DNA of 64,000 bases from Bipolaris cookei (Eukaryota; Ascomycota; Dothideomycetes; Pleosporales; Pleosporaceae), in contig NRSV01000024.1 of NCBI GenBank assembly GCA_002286855.1, positions 248,001 to 312,000 of the forward strand, in the 5' to 3' direction. The position numbers and the translations under genes were made by a program. Below, in pieces: positions 21,315 to 32,838 of the stretch (position 1 is its first letter; each line of letters opens with the position of its first letter). Under the pieces are notes generated by a model, which was not told where the DNA came from, did no database searches, and worked only from the letters and a program-made list of their open reading frames with translations.

Positions 21315-23438
21315 ATGAGCTCCAGGACACTGACCAATGTTGTGAACGACCAAACAGTTGCCCTCAATGCTCTCATCTATGGATACGCTGGGCACAGCTT
21401 GGTTACCCCTCAGCACGCCCTCCAACAAATATGGTGGACCGAAGAGAGGATCAACGAGAGAGTCACCAATGACTTTGTCTCGTCTCGGCTACAGCCTCAA
21501 GAGAGGGAATGTCTCACGCAACCTGTAGGCTTTGGCGATTTGAGCGACGATACCTATATTGAATGGATCATGGAGAAGGCACGGCGGCTATTCCTGATAC
21601 TTGTCGAGATCGGCGAGGCAGACCGCATATTTGCCGTTGTCGACAAATCTTGGGACGATGATGACCTCCCTCTTGGGATGGAAGACATTGAGCAGCTATC
21701 ACTCTCAAATCGACGCGACAACCATGCCAATGCTCGCTTTTACCACACCCAATTCACGTTCTTGCTACGAGAGTTACGACAAGGCGTACACATCGACTAT
21801 GCCGAAAACGAAGAGGTACCGATCGAGAATGTTATGACCTTGCCAGTCGCAGTCAGCCTACAAACTTGGTCTCGAATACACTTGCCGAAGAAACCAAAGG
21901 AAATCTACATGCGCCGGAAATTCCCGCTTGGGAATGCAGAGGACCCGGAGGCTTTTCATCAAGACTTTGTCCTTGACGTGGAGAGTGCAAAAATGATCGA
22001 ACACGAGCATCTCGCTCCTATCTGGGCGTCATACACGGCAAAGGGCTCTGGCTACATTGTCAGTAACTTTGTCGGTCACCACACTTTGCGCACCTTCATC
22101 GACCATCGCAATCCTACGCAATATCAGAAACTGCCAAAGCCTGAGAGACGGTGGTTGGTGCTCAACTGGCTACACTGTTTGGCGGATACCATTGCAACAC
22201 TGCATCAAAATGGGTTTTGCCATTCCGCGATCCGACCGTCCAGGATACTCGTCGACGAGCAGAATACGATCGCATTCAGTGACATTGGCAGCTTGGAGAC
22301 GTTTCAGAAAGACAAGAAGCCTGATGCTATGGATGCTTATATATACGACGCCCCAGAAGTACATGCAAGTTCAGAGCCAGTGGACTTGCATCCCTCCATC
22401 GCGGCACCCACCCTATCTAAAGACCGACACGCGTCTATCGCAAGTAAAAGCTCATCGGGATCCTCGAACAGCAGCAGTTCACATCGTCAGAAGTTAACAA
22501 AATCCCCAACAACTGACTTTTCGGGATTCAACTTTGGGTTCAAGAAATCCGAGCCTAAACCTCAGCACCGATCACAAGGGCAAGAAACCGAAAAAGCAGA
22601 TGTCTTTTCTTTAGCCTGTGTTTTCTTGGAGATTCTGACTTTCTTGCTTAAGAAGAAATCCCATGATTTCACCAAGCACCGTACATCGAAACAAAGAATT
22701 AACGCGGGCGGCAAGAACTCGCGTACTGATTCATCGTATCATAAGAATCTTGACAAGGTCGAAACCTGGATGGCCGTACTAGAGAAAGCATCTTGCGAAA
22801 GCGATGACGAGGCATTTGGCACAATTCCTGACATTTTGGCCCTTATCCGAACTATGCTCAGCAAAAACCCCATGCTTCGTCCAACAGCACGCGACGTGCG
22901 AGATGAATTGTTTGAAATTTTCCGCTGTACCTCGATGCCCAACATACACTGTGGCGCACACAGACATGATGTTGGTGTCGCATCATCTTCGTGTTTGGAT
23001 CGCGACAGATCGTCTAGTATAGTGTCACTTCGAACGGTGTCGACGATAAGCTCGACTTGCTCGGATGTAGACACAATACGCTCTGGTACAACGCAGGTGA
23101 ATTCCATCTTGAACTACTACTCGGAGCGAGCCACATTATCTGGAATCAAAGAGGACGACAGCGCTTCCCTAGAAACGATAGACGCACCGGCCATCTCGCT
23201 GAACAACGATAGCTTTCATGCGCTGTGTGGTCCAGGGCCCATGGTAGCAGAGTCTGCTACAATGCCTGAATTGCCACGGTCTCCTGGTTTGCCTACCTTG
23301 CCCACCTCGCCTACCTTGCCTACTTCGCCTACTGGCCCTTCTTCGCTCCTGTCTGCGCGTTCCCCTAGTCCATCGAAGCTGAATACCACGACTGTCAAGA
23401 TCAAGCCATGGAACAAGCCATTTCTTCTGCTTCCATGA
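21315..23438 (+). CDS. Protein-kinase-like protein, probable pseudokinase
   Basis: A single exon encodes 707 residues from the ATG at 21315; the frame upstream has no ATG. Residues 1 to about 180 are a helical N-terminal region typical of fungal kinase-like proteins. From about 195 to 530 the order of kinase subdomains can be followed: EIYMRRKFPLG (beta-3-like), IVSNFVGHHTLRTFID (hinge), HQNGFCHSAIRPSRILVDEQ (catalytic loop), FSDIGSLE (DFG site) and KADVFSLACVFLEILTFLL (helix F). The catalytic loop reads H-S-A instead of H-R-D and lacks the metal-binding Asn; the DFG is DIG. Phosphotransfer is therefore unlikely. A Ser-rich insert sits at 360-410 and a Pro/Thr/Ser repeat tail (LPTSPTLPTSPTGPSS) near the end. 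A scaffold or regulatory role is inferred. Confidence 0.8.
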   Translation: MSSRTLTNVVNDQTVALNALIYGYAGHSLVTPQHALQQIWWTEERINERVTNDFVSSRLQPQERECLTQPVGFGDLSDDTYIEWIMEKARRLFLILVEIGEADRIFAVVDKSWDDDDLPLGMEDIEQLSLSNRRDNHANARFYHTQFTFLLRELRQGVHIDYAENEEVPIENVMTLPVAVSLQTWSRIHLPKKPKEIYMRRKFPLGNAEDPEAFHQDFVLDVESAKMIEHEHLAPIWASYTAKGSGYIVSNFVGHHTLRTFIDHRNPTQYQKLPKPERRWLVLNWLHCLADTIATLHQNGFCHSAIRPSRILVDEQNTIAFSDIGSLETFQKDKKPDAMDAYIYDAPEVHASSEPVDLHPSIAAPTLSKDRHASIASKSSSGSSNSSSSHRQKLTKSPTTDFSGFNFGFKKSEPKPQHRSQGQETEKADVFSLACVFLEILTFLLKKKSHDFTKHRTSKQRINAGGKNSRTDSSYHKNLDKVETWMAVLEKASCESDDEAFGTIPDILALIRTMLSKNPMLRPTARDVRDELFEIFRCTSMPNIHCGAHRHDVGVASSSCLDRDRSSSIVSLRTVSTISSTCSDVDTIRSGTTQVNSILNYYSERATLSGIKEDDSASLETIDAPAISLNNDSFHALCGPGPMVAESATMPELPRSPGLPTLPTSPTLPTSPTGPSSLLSARSPSPSKLNTTTVKIKPWNKPFLLLP

Positions 23439-24891
23439 ACTTTGCAAGTGCAGCTTTGGGCTTGACACTTGAACTAGACAACTTATTTTGCTGATGGTTG
23501 GATGATAAGAGGTGAAGACAGGCTATCTAGAGACAGGATATTGCGGGGTCCCCGAAGGCGTGCGCATAGAGGTACCAGGGGCCACGGCATGAATGCTACA
23601 TTAGACGAAGAATAGGAAGGTACCTTCGAACCCCAGGGACATATGGCTGTCCACTTGACTAGAATTGGCCATGTGCAACATGGTTGATAAGATAGTCACA
23701 AGGCGGGTGCAAGTAGCTAGGGTAGAAGTAAAGTGGAGCGGTTCCATGCTGGCAGAAGTTCATTTACCTATTAGTGCGGTATAGGCAGCTCTGAGGAGCA
23801 CAATGCGAGGGTTACGTAGTGGGCGCACCACGACATCGGAGATGTCCGCGAAGATAAAGAAGAGGAAGAGGAAGTTGTGAATGAATAGTTTCCATTGCAG
23901 GCGGACATGTACAGGCTGCCAACATGTACTCTTGTTGATGTCTGCTGTCCACTTGATTTAATCTCAAAATGCGGGGTTTGCCTGTCATGCTAGGCTCCCA
24001 ATCTTCTCTTATGCACGAAGTTCCACCATCTACGACGCCGAACGCACGCCACATTGCTTAGCCTCCAGGTTTTCGTACTGTGTTGCATTCCCCATATGTT
24101 TCTCCGCCTCTGGTAAATTGACGTTACCCATCTGCGTCACATTGAAGAAGGCAGCAGTCCTGGCACGACCTTTTCGCCATGCATCAGTCACGTGCTACTG
24201 CGTCACCGGAGAAATAACTGCGTCCGAATATGTGCGGTGCCGCAGCAACATACTGCCGTGTCCAAGCACAGGAACATCGCAGCGACGGAGCGGAATGGCT
24301 GTTGCTCGCTTGCTTAATACGAACTGGGCGGACCGGCCATGTTTAGACCGAGTAGTGCGGGGACTGGGGATTCAACAAAGTGCCAGCCAAGACGATCATC
24401 ACAGCTGATCAGGGCATGCACCGCAGCATCTGACACCGTGCATCTAGCATCAGGATCCATCTACAGCGTAGCCGTACCATCAAGCTACCCTCCTCTGTCC
24501 TTAAACCAGCCTCTCCAGGCTCTTGTGCCCCTGCACCAGCAGCCTTTGTCAGCCTTGAACAGCCCACCAAGGACATGTTCACTCGCATAGCCATGGTCAG
24601 CCGGTGCTGCCATATGACGACTGCAACCTATGTAGATTTACGCCCAGCGGACGCGGTTCTGCTATGGCTGACCGGGGCGCTCAGCCACCAGGATCATCCC
24701 GCCGCTAGTATCCCCAGAGCCAAGGCCTTTAGCATGCAGTTGCACAGCCATTACACCAGGTACAGTGGAGCTATGCTGTCATGAGTCCGTAGACCGCTTA
24801 AATACCACCTCCATCTCCCTACGTTCGACTCTTCTCATGCTTTCTTGGATACGTGTGTAGGCGCTGTGTCATAGCGTCTCTTCTCACCAAG
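23439..24891. other. Intergenic, nothing recognised
   Basis: About 1.45 kb between two + strand genes. No frame shows a domain. Confidence 0.6.
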
Positions 24892-27018
24892 ATGCGGCTC
24901 TCCATCGGAATCATAGCGAGCTTACTGACGTGGATGACCATTGCTTCTAGCAATAACAAGGCCGTTCCGCGCCAGAACAACAACACGGACTACCAAATTG
25001 GATTTACTCCACTCAAAACTGAATGGACTGATACCGTGGGAACCAACCCCTGGCCTGAGTACCCACGGCCACGCCTTCAACGACCAGAATGGAAGAACCT
25101 CAATGGCGTCTGGCGATACCAAAACGCCCAAAACGGCTCTGATGCCTCACCGCCATTTGGGCAGCGACTTGAAAAAGCCGTCTTGGTCCCGTTCTGCTTG
25201 GAAAGTGCTTTGTCAGGTGAGTAGCGCCAAAGCATACATAGAACAAGTTACTAAAATTAGCATAGGTGTGACTGAAAAGGGCCGTATCTGGAGCTGGTAT
25301 CAGACATCATTTGAAGTTCCATCAAATTGGCCAAGCGAAAACAGTGTCATTTTGAACTTTGGCGCTGTTGATTATGAGGCCACTATCTTTGTCAATGGCC
25401 AAAAGGCGGGTTTCCATAGAGGTGGTTATTTTGAGTTCAGTGTTGATGTAACTTCGTATCTGAATGCCAATGGAACAAACGAGCTGTGAGTGCATGAGAA
25501 GCGAGAAAATGTAACAAGAAAACTAATTGTCTTGCAGTTTGGTATACGTCTATGACCCAACTGATATAGACCGCATTCAAATCCCAATTGGAAAGCAGAC
25601 TTTGAATCGTGGTGGAATGATCTGGTATACGCCCTGCAGTGGCATATGGCAGACAGTGTGGCTCGAGTCCGCACCCAAGGAGCACATTTCGAAACTCGAT
25701 CTCACTGCGGATATGGATGGAAAGGGTCAGTCATCTGTTCGTGGTGCTGCTGTCTTGTTACTCACATTCATTAGTCATTGTCACTGTGAACACGAGCACT
25801 AATTCGACAACCACATACACTATCGTTGTCCACGAAGTCAATTCGACTGATGTCAAGGCAGAGGCTGCGGGTACTAGTGGAAGCCCATTTACCTTTATCG
25901 TTGATTCACCTGAGCTGTGGACGCCTGATAGTCCGATCCTGTACAACATCACCATCAAAATGGGTAGTGACACAGTACAAAGCTATACCGGATTCAGAAC
26001 CATCTCCAGAGGCGTAATCGGCGGTGTGCAGCGCCCGCTTCTCAATGGAAAGTTTGTATTTCCATTTGGCACCCTGGATCAAGGTTATTGGCCAGATGGC
26101 ATATACACACCTCCTAGCGTAGAAGCCATGGTGTACGATCTCAAGGTACTAAAGAATGTCGGCTACAACATGGTCCGAAAGCACATCAAAGTCGAGCCGG
26201 CTTTGTTTTACAGGGCTTGCGACGAAATGGGAATGTTAGTCATTCAAGACATGCCTTCTTTGCGCCCCGATCTACCTGCTCGTGAAGGCTGTGGAGGCAT
26301 ACGGTTGGAGCCAGGTGCCCAGGCCGAATTCGATCGTCAACTTGAGGTCATGGTTGAGCAGCTGAAGTCGTACCCCAGCATCATCGCCTGGACCATCTAC
26401 AATGAGGAATGGGGCCAAGCCACCTCACCGCCATGGCCAGAGTTTGGGTTGACAGACATGGTGCGTCGGGTTGACCCTACTCGCCTTGTCAATTCTGTGA
26501 GCGGTTGGACCGACCACATGGCTGGCGACTTTGACGACAACCACCATTACTCGACACCCCAATGCGGAACACCATTTTGGTCTTATCAAGGCAGCGGCTA
26601 CGACTCAGCCTATGACCCCGCCCGTATCGGGTTGCAAGGCGAATTTGGTGGCATCGGCACCCAGCTCACCGAGAATAACTTTGAACATGCATGGTACAAG
26701 GATCTTGGTCGACAAACCGCATACGAACTTACCAATGGTACTTTTTACTGGAATTACCGTTGCCACGACCTGCTTGTGCAACTGCGTGAACAAATCGACT
26801 TGTTTGCTTGCTCAGGTGGTGTTTGGACGCAAACAACAGACGTCGAGGGTGAAGTCAATGGCATGATGACGTATGACCGAAAGGTAATTAGGATGAACGA
26901 GACAATGTGGAGGCAAGATATCCAGGCCCTATATGACGCGGCCGCGAAGCGAGGTAACGACTCTTTAATGGTGATTCGGGATACAGGGGTCGATGGTATG
27001 CAACACGGTATATTCTAA
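24892..27018 (+). CDS. Secreted glycoside hydrolase family 2 enzyme
   Basis: Four exons (24892-25216, 25266-25485, 25538-25725, 25775-27018) give 658 residues. A signal peptide precedes an Asn-rich mature start. Exons 1-3 encode the GH2 sugar-binding domain (RPEWKNLNGVWRYQ, FVNGQKAGFHRGGYFEFSVD), then an immunoglobulin-like domain and a TIM barrel. The barrel has NVGYNMVRKHIKVEPALFYR, the acid/base Glu in IYNEEWG near residue 455 and the nucleophile Glu in GEFGGIG near residue 533. Family members cleave beta-galactosides, beta-glucuronides or beta-mannosides; the substrate cannot be read from this sequence. Several N-glycosylation sequons are present. It converges on a GNAT gene only 62 bp away. 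Confidence 0.9.
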
Positions 27019-27080
27019 TATCTATATCCAACTAGGTAAATGCATACAATACCACATCTCATTCCACCTCACCCCCAAAT

Positions 27081-27770
27081 CTATTTCTTCTCCCCCGCCT
27101 CTCTCGCCCTCCACTCCCTATCCAACATCCCCAACGTAAATGAATCCCACCACTCCCCCTCATACCACACGGCCTCCCTCTCCCTCCCCTCCACCACAAA
27201 CCCCAGTCTTTCATACAACCGTATCGCACCCTTATTCCACCCGAACGTCCTCAACCTCACACTATGCAACCCCGCCCGCCGAAACCCAAAGTCCAACGCC
27301 CAGTTAATCGCTTCACTCCCATACCCTTTCCCTTGGTACGCGGGTAAAATATCCAGCGCAATCTCCATAGTCCGATGATGCGCCTCATGCAGCGACGACG
27401 GCGCAGAATGAATCTGCCCAATCGCTACCCCATACTCTAGATCCAATATCTCACTCGGATTCATCCTCTTCCTCTCCTCAACCACTCGCTCTTTTTCCTC
27501 CACCGGCAACGACGAAATCGAGTTATCGTGCGGAATCCATATTATAGCTTGCAAAAGACTTTCTTCGCGGGCCTCGCTACCGCTCGCGGGGCCTTGGTGC
27601 ATGTTTTCCTCTGCGTCTTGCTCGGTGGGGAGTTTGGTTGTGGCGTGTGTGCTTGCCATGTACATGGTTGGGTCTGCAGCAAGGGTGCGGAAGAGGGATA
27701 TGTCGGTTGGACGGATGGCGCGGTAGTGGAGGCGTGGGCTGCGCCAGGGAGAGGGGTATTTAAGGGACAT
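27081..27770 (-). CDS. GNAT-family N-acetyltransferase (RimJ/RimL type)
   Basis: A single exon encodes 229 residues. The start has SPRLHYRAIRPTDISLFRTL, the usual RimL opening, and YGVAIGQIH forms a central strand. LPAYQGKGYGSEAINWALDF is the acetyl-CoA pyrophosphate-binding loop (Q/R-x-x-G-x-G), and WNKGAIRLYERLGFVVEGRE is the C-terminal motif B. A Glu/Lys/Ser insert at about 60-105 separates the first and second parts of the domain. The substrate is unknown; relatives acetylate protein N-termini, antibiotics or small amines. Confidence 0.88.
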   Translation of the reverse strand: MSLKYPSPWRSPRLHYRAIRPTDISLFRTLAADPTMYMASTHATTKLPTEQDAEENMHQGPASGSEAREESLLQAIIWIPHDNSISSLPVEEKERVVEERKRMNPSEILDLEYGVAIGQIHSAPSSLHEAHHRTMEIALDILPAYQGKGYGSEAINWALDFGFRRAGLHSVRLRTFGWNKGAIRLYERLGFVVEGREREAVWYEGEWWDSFTLGMLDREWRAREAGEKK

Positions 27771-28260
27771 TGTTTTGGGGATGGAGGGGTGGGTGTGTTG
27801 GAGTTGTATTGGAAAGGTGGAAGATGGGGGGTTGTAGGGTGTAATACTTTTTTTTGTTATATAGTTTTTTTTGGTTGGGTATGTGACTTTGGTACGCAGA
27901 TGTTATGTATGGGCACACGGTCAGGCCGTGGTAGTGCCGGCGTTGGCGTTAGGTTTGCGTTGGGTTGCGCCCTTCTTGGTACCGCCCTTTTCTCGATGTT
28001 CGGAACGCGATGTGGGGATGGAGAAAAGCAGAGATGACAAGCGGAGAGTGGACTGTAGCGTATATCAGAAGCGCGCTAGGGGATTACATACATGTTGTAT
28101 ACGAAGCCTGTCACATTTATGTTTCACAATGGCCAATGCCTGGAACCGTAGTATACAAGGGCTATAGTAGCCCTCACAGCCCGTATAGCCGTGGACTAGT
28201 TCAACATTCGTCACGGACGCGATAGTGCCAGTGCAGCTATTCGGGCCTTGCTTCATCCTC
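27771..28260. other. Intergenic, nothing recognised
   Basis: 490 bp, T/G-rich on the + strand near 27770-27890. It must carry the GNAT promoter and the 3' end of the mitochondrial uS15 gene. Confidence 0.6.
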
Positions 28261-29320
28261 TTACAACGAAATCTCACCCCTCCATGTGCCTTCGGTCAGA
28301 CCCAGAGTCTCAATGCAATGTTGCCATCTTGGACCACCTCTCTCCTTCCTCCTCAAGTACTGCAGAAGCTTCTGTCTCCTGTGCACCAGCAACCGCAGAT
28401 TCCGCTTGTTGTGCTTATCACCCTTTCCTCGTCTCTGTAAAAAGTCCGCCAGTGTCTTAATCTTGGCCGTCAGGATAGCAATCTGGACTTCAGAAGATCC
28501 CGTGTCTGGTCCTACTCGTTTGGCTGTCGCGGCAATGTTGGTTTCTGGGCGGACGGCGTGAGTCTCGTCCACACCTGAGCGGCTCAGAGACGGCGCTTTT
28601 GGCGGGAATATCCTGTCGGTGTTGTGGCGTCCAAAAGTCTCGACACATCGTGCAATATTGACGCGCATGCGGTCTTTGCTGGAGCCATTCTCGAGAGCCG
28701 TGATCCGCTTAATCGCTTCGACTGCACGTACATGGTCCTTTTTATTTTGCTCTTCAATTTCCTCCGCCGACTTTTCAATTGCCCTTGCCTGATCATACCG
28801 TGTGGCGTCATTCCATGGGTACGCAGCGGGCGCAGCTTGCTTTGCAATCTCACTCAGTGGCACCGCCAACTTCTCGCTCTTTTTCAATTGCTTCTCTACC
28901 GTCGCCGGATCGAATGCATAGTTGAGGTGCGTTTGGTCCTGGGGGATCTTCTTGCCTTCTTCATAGGTGATAGGCTTGCCAGTGTCAAAAGACTCTACGA
29001 ATGGTGTTGGTATACCGCGAACAGGGTTTCCAAGACTGGCCACACGGGCTTGTTCGAGTTCGGCACGTCGAGACAGGTTGGCCGCCTTTTTGCGGTTGCG
29101 CTGCGCAACTATGTAGGGATCGCTAGCGAGGCGCTTCTTTTGTCGCTCAATTGATTCGGCATTGGCCCGCGCTGTTGAAACAAAAGTTCGGATGGGGAGT
29201 GTGAATTGCGCAGAAATAGACGGTGCTGTGACATTGTCAGCCCTGGGTATTGTACGTGAAATCTAAGAACTCACAAGCCGATGCCCGTAGGCACGACAAT
29301 GCTGGTATTCGTGGCGGCAT
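28261..29320 (-). CDS. Mitochondrial small-subunit ribosomal protein uS15m
   Basis: Two exons (29320-29275 and 29225-28261) give 336 residues. Exon 1 encodes only 15 residues (MPPRIPALSCLRASA) that start an arginine-bearing mitochondrial presequence; the 49-bp intron has a CTGAC branch and CACAG acceptor. The C-terminal 100 residues carry the S15 fold: DTGSSEVQIAILTAKIKTLA, then HNKRNLRLLVHRRQKLLQYL, which binds the three-way junction of small-subunit rRNA. A long N-terminal extension relative to bacterial S15 (about 89 residues) is normal for fungal mitochondrial homologues (yeast Mrps28). Confidence 0.92.
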
Positions 29321-29553
29321 CGTTGGCTGGACGCACACACTGCTCCTACCCTCCGTGAATCTTTTGCGGATCAGGACGTCGGCGCATGAGTTTTGCCGGC
29401 ACCGCGTCCCGTTCGGCGCTATCCCGCTTCCAGCTCTAGCTCGCCCACTGCCGGGGCTCGAATATCGCCAAAGTTCGTGTGCCAAAACTTCGCCCGCACG
29501 CATCACGACAACTTCTCTATACCCACCAGCTTGTACAGCGCCAAACCGTCAAA
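29321..29553. promoter_or_regulatory. Divergent promoter, mitochondrial uS15m / cytosolic RPS0
   Basis: Only 233 bp separate the ATGs of a mitochondrial and a cytosolic ribosomal protein gene transcribed in opposite directions. The stretch is pyrimidine-rich on the + strand near its right end (CTTCTCTATACCCACC). No TATA or CCAAT box was seen. Confidence 0.6.
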
Positions 29554-30595
29554 ATGGCCCCTTCCAACCTCCCCGCCATCTTCAACCCCACCCAGCAGGA
29601 CATTGAGATGCTCCTCGCTGCCCAATGCCATCTCGGTAGCAAGAACCTCCAGGTGCACATGGAGCCTTACCTGTGGAAGACCAGGCCCGACGGTGTTAAC
29701 GTCTTGAACATTGGCAAGACCTGGGAGAAGATTGTCCTGGCCGCCCGCATCATTGTCGCTATCGACAACCCGGCTGATGGTACGTTCGGGCGCCCAAGTC
29801 GAGACATCTGGACTTGAATAATGCGCAAATATGCTCAAGTTCTTTTTTTTAACTGACACTACGCAGTCTGTGTCATCTCTGCCCGTCCCTACGGACAGCG
29901 TGCCGTTCTCAAGTTCGCCTCGCACACCGGCGCCACCGCCATCGCTGGTCGTTTCACTCCCGGTAACTTCACCAACTACATCACCCGTTCTTTCAGGGAG
30001 CCCCGCTTGATCGTCGTCACCGACCCCCGCACCGACGCCCAGGCTATCAAGGAGGCCTCCTACGTCAACATCCCCGTCATTGTAAGGAGAATGCGCATGA
30101 AGAAGAGTACAGGAATCTGGAGCTAACCCCGAATAGGCCCTTTGCGACGGTGACTCTCCCACCGAGTACGTCGATGTTGCCATCCCCACCAACAACAAGG
30201 GTCGCCACGCCATCGGTCTCGTCTGGTGGATGCTTGCCCGTGAGATTCTCCGCCTCCGCGGTACCCTCGCTAACCGCGAGACTGAGTGGGATGTCATGAC
30301 TGACTTGTACTTCTACCGCGACCCTGAGGCCGAGGAGAACAAGGACAGCGCTGGCGTTGAGGAGGCCAAGGTCCCCGGTGCCGATGAGGTTGGCCCCGCC
30401 GCCGTCGCTGACGGCTTCACCAGCGAGTGGGAGGTCTCTGGCGCATCCGCCGGTGCTTTCACTGCCCAAGCTGCTGCCCCTGGCACTAGCTGGGACGCTG
30501 ACGCTGCTGACTGGGCCGCCTCTGGCGATGCCCAGGCTGGCGGCGAGGGCTGGGGTGCCGAGACTGCTGCCCCCGCTACCACTACTCAGTGGTAA
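29554..30595 (+). CDS. RPS0: 40S ribosomal protein S0 (uS2)
   Basis: Three exons (29554-29779, 29867-30081, 30137-30595) give 299 residues, normal for fungal RPS0. Diagnostic segments are LAAQCHLGSKNLQVHMEPYL, GKTWEKIVLAARIIVAIDNP, HTGATAIAGRFTPGNFTNYI and LTDLYFYRDPEAEE. Residues from about 205 form an Ala/Glu/Trp-containing acidic tail with repeated W-x-A/W-G units near the end, the laminin-receptor-like tail of eukaryotic uS2. RPS0 is needed for 40S maturation. The introns are 87 and 55 bp. Confidence 0.96.
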
Positions 30596-31236
30596 ATGCC
30601 ATGTTGAGCATCTTCGTCACTTCTTATCTTACATACCCTGTCTTTGACAAACAATGGCACGTCGGCGTAGGAGTAGGCAATGGGAAAAAGGAAAATATGA
30701 GACCATTTGACAACGATCAACAAGAAATGCATGCTTGATGGGACGGGTGTGTGTTGAAGGATATGATCAATGCTATGCGCTTATGAGGGAAAGATATCCA
30801 TACTTGTCTTCGGGTATGGGGGAAAGCCCTGTGTTGGCGATCGGGTCGTACTTAGTTGGCGCCCAATCCTTCAATACAAACCTTGTTCCCACATTGTTTG
30901 ACTGCTTCTCTGACTTGAGTGTTTGTGCACCATGATCTGCTATTGGTGATATGGATGGTGACTGAGTTGATGTTGTGTGACATGACATGAGTTGTTGAGC
31001 AAAAGTAGGGCAAGTTGGAGTGAGCCTCTTTTTTTGTGTGTTTCCAACCCGATCCAAAGCGGGGTATTCATATACATTAAAATCCGTCATGTCCTCGTTA
31101 AATTCTGCCCCATGCACAATGTACCATACCCAATCAAGTAAGTAGACTCGAAACTATGTACACGCAGACGTGTGGATGATGATATTCAAAGTTCAACTGC
31201 TCTTCAGAGAGGGGAAAAAAAAGAGAGGGAGTAGTT
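30596..31236. other. Convergent 3' region, RPS0 / GH72
   Basis: 640 bp between two stop codons on opposite strands. A minus-strand frame at about 30773-31117 of 114 codons has no recognisable domain and is not supported. Confidence 0.6.
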
Positions 31237-32838
31237 TTACAACCAAGCAAATACGATCAACACACCAAGGAGCATAGCACCTGTGCTCTTGAGCTCCTTG
31301 CTCAAACCATCTGCCGCCGCCGCAGTAGGCTGTGGTGCAGACGTATCCGCAGTACCAGATCCAGAAGCCGATTGTCTTGCTCCAGAACCAGAAGTCTGCG
31401 TGGCGCTGGAACCACCAGACGTGGCGGAGCTGTCGTAGTTGTGTTTCTGGCCCAGGGTAGGTAGAGCGGATGTGGGAACGACTTCCCATGCGCCCTCAGT
31501 GTAAGCTGGACAGGCAATAGACGTGTGAGTGGGATTGTAGTCCGAAGCCTTGATTCCCGTGGGATTCAGCGTCTTCCAGACAGCCGAGAGATTGGGGAAG
31601 TCTGGTTGGATGGGTGTGGGTTTGCCTAGTTGAAAAAAATCAGCCCGTTACCTTATACAGTTTTGCAAAGTCATATTACTCAGACATACCAGAGCGAGGA
31701 AACCCATCAGGCGGCGCATTCGGACTCGCGGGATCAACCTTGGGCCCGTAACTGATAAGTCCGTAGTTATTCTGCTCCTCGATCCACTCGTATATGATAC
31801 TGCCGGACCATACATCCGCCATTTCGCCAAACAGCGCCTCCTGGTCTTTAAAGTCGCGCGGGCGCACAGTGTTGCAGCCTGTTTCGGACATGAAGATGGG
31901 GACAGGAAGGTCCTTGGCGTTCTTTTCGAGGTTGTCGTACCCGGATTGCTGGTACGAGCTGTCGCCGCACCACGAGTATGCGTTGAGCGCGAAGAAATCG
32001 ACGCGCTCGGAGGCGTTGTTGCCGCAGGAGAGGTAGTCTTGTAGCATGGGGCGCAGAGAGGCGATGTCCGCGGCGGAGTAGCCGATGGGGATGTTGCGGT
32101 ATCCTTTTTTGTCGCGGTAGGCTTTCATGTCACGTGCGGCTGCTTTGATGTAGGGCGATGTGACGGATCCGTTTGAGGTGGTGATGGCTTCGTTGCCGAC
32201 GAAGAAGCCGGCGACATTGTCGTACTGGTGGAATTCGTCCATTACTTTAGCATAGGCGTCGTATTGGTCCGACTCCCATCGAGGTGTGTTTTGCTCGACG
32301 TAGGTGTCGAAGGTGTCGAGATCGACCCAGATGTAGACTATGTGACTGGTTAGTATTCATTATTTTTTTATGTGACTTGAAAACAAAGATGTCTTGTTAT
32401 ACGATATCTGCGCTCTTGAAGAACGAAAATCGCCGTGCAATGATCGAAGTAATCTGAGTTCATGTGTATCTTGGGCGTACGTACTTCCAGCGTCCGCAAA
32501 GGCCTTCATGCAATCGGTATGATCAGCATCAGGGTCAACGTGGTAAACACGGATTGAGTTGGCGCCAATGGTTTTCATGAGCGCAGAGTCGAGACCGCAT
32601 TGCGTCGCGTCGATGAGCGGATCGTCTGGGACAAGCTGGTACGCGATACCTATGTTGAGTCGTTAGAAAAAAATGCTTCTTTGACTTCGTTTTGTCGCAG
32701 AATCGCATATGTACCCTTGACGTAGAATTGGTTGCCTTCGCTAGTGAAGAGCTTGGAGCCCTTTACTTGAATTGTCGGGATAGCCGAAGCGACAGTACTC
32801 AAACTGGCCAACAGCGCCAGCGATAGAGATTGAACCAT
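31237..32838 (-). CDS. GPI-anchored GH72 beta-1,3-glucanosyltransferase (Gel/Gas)
   Basis: Four exons (32838-32715, 32649-32485, 32337-31690, 31625-31237) give 441 residues. Signal peptide MVQSLSLALLASLSTVASA is followed by IQVKGSKLFTSEGNQFYVKG, the usual Gas/Gel start. The catalytic domain has NSIRVYHVDPDADHTDC, the acid/base Glu in FVGNEAITTSNGS and the nucleophile Glu in PIFMSETGCN. No X8/CBM43 cysteine-rich domain follows: a short Ser/Gly/Thr linker leads straight to a hydrophobic C-terminus (MLLGVLIVFAWL) that serves as the GPI signal. The enzyme lengthens beta-1,3-glucan chains of the cell wall. Confidence 0.93.
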
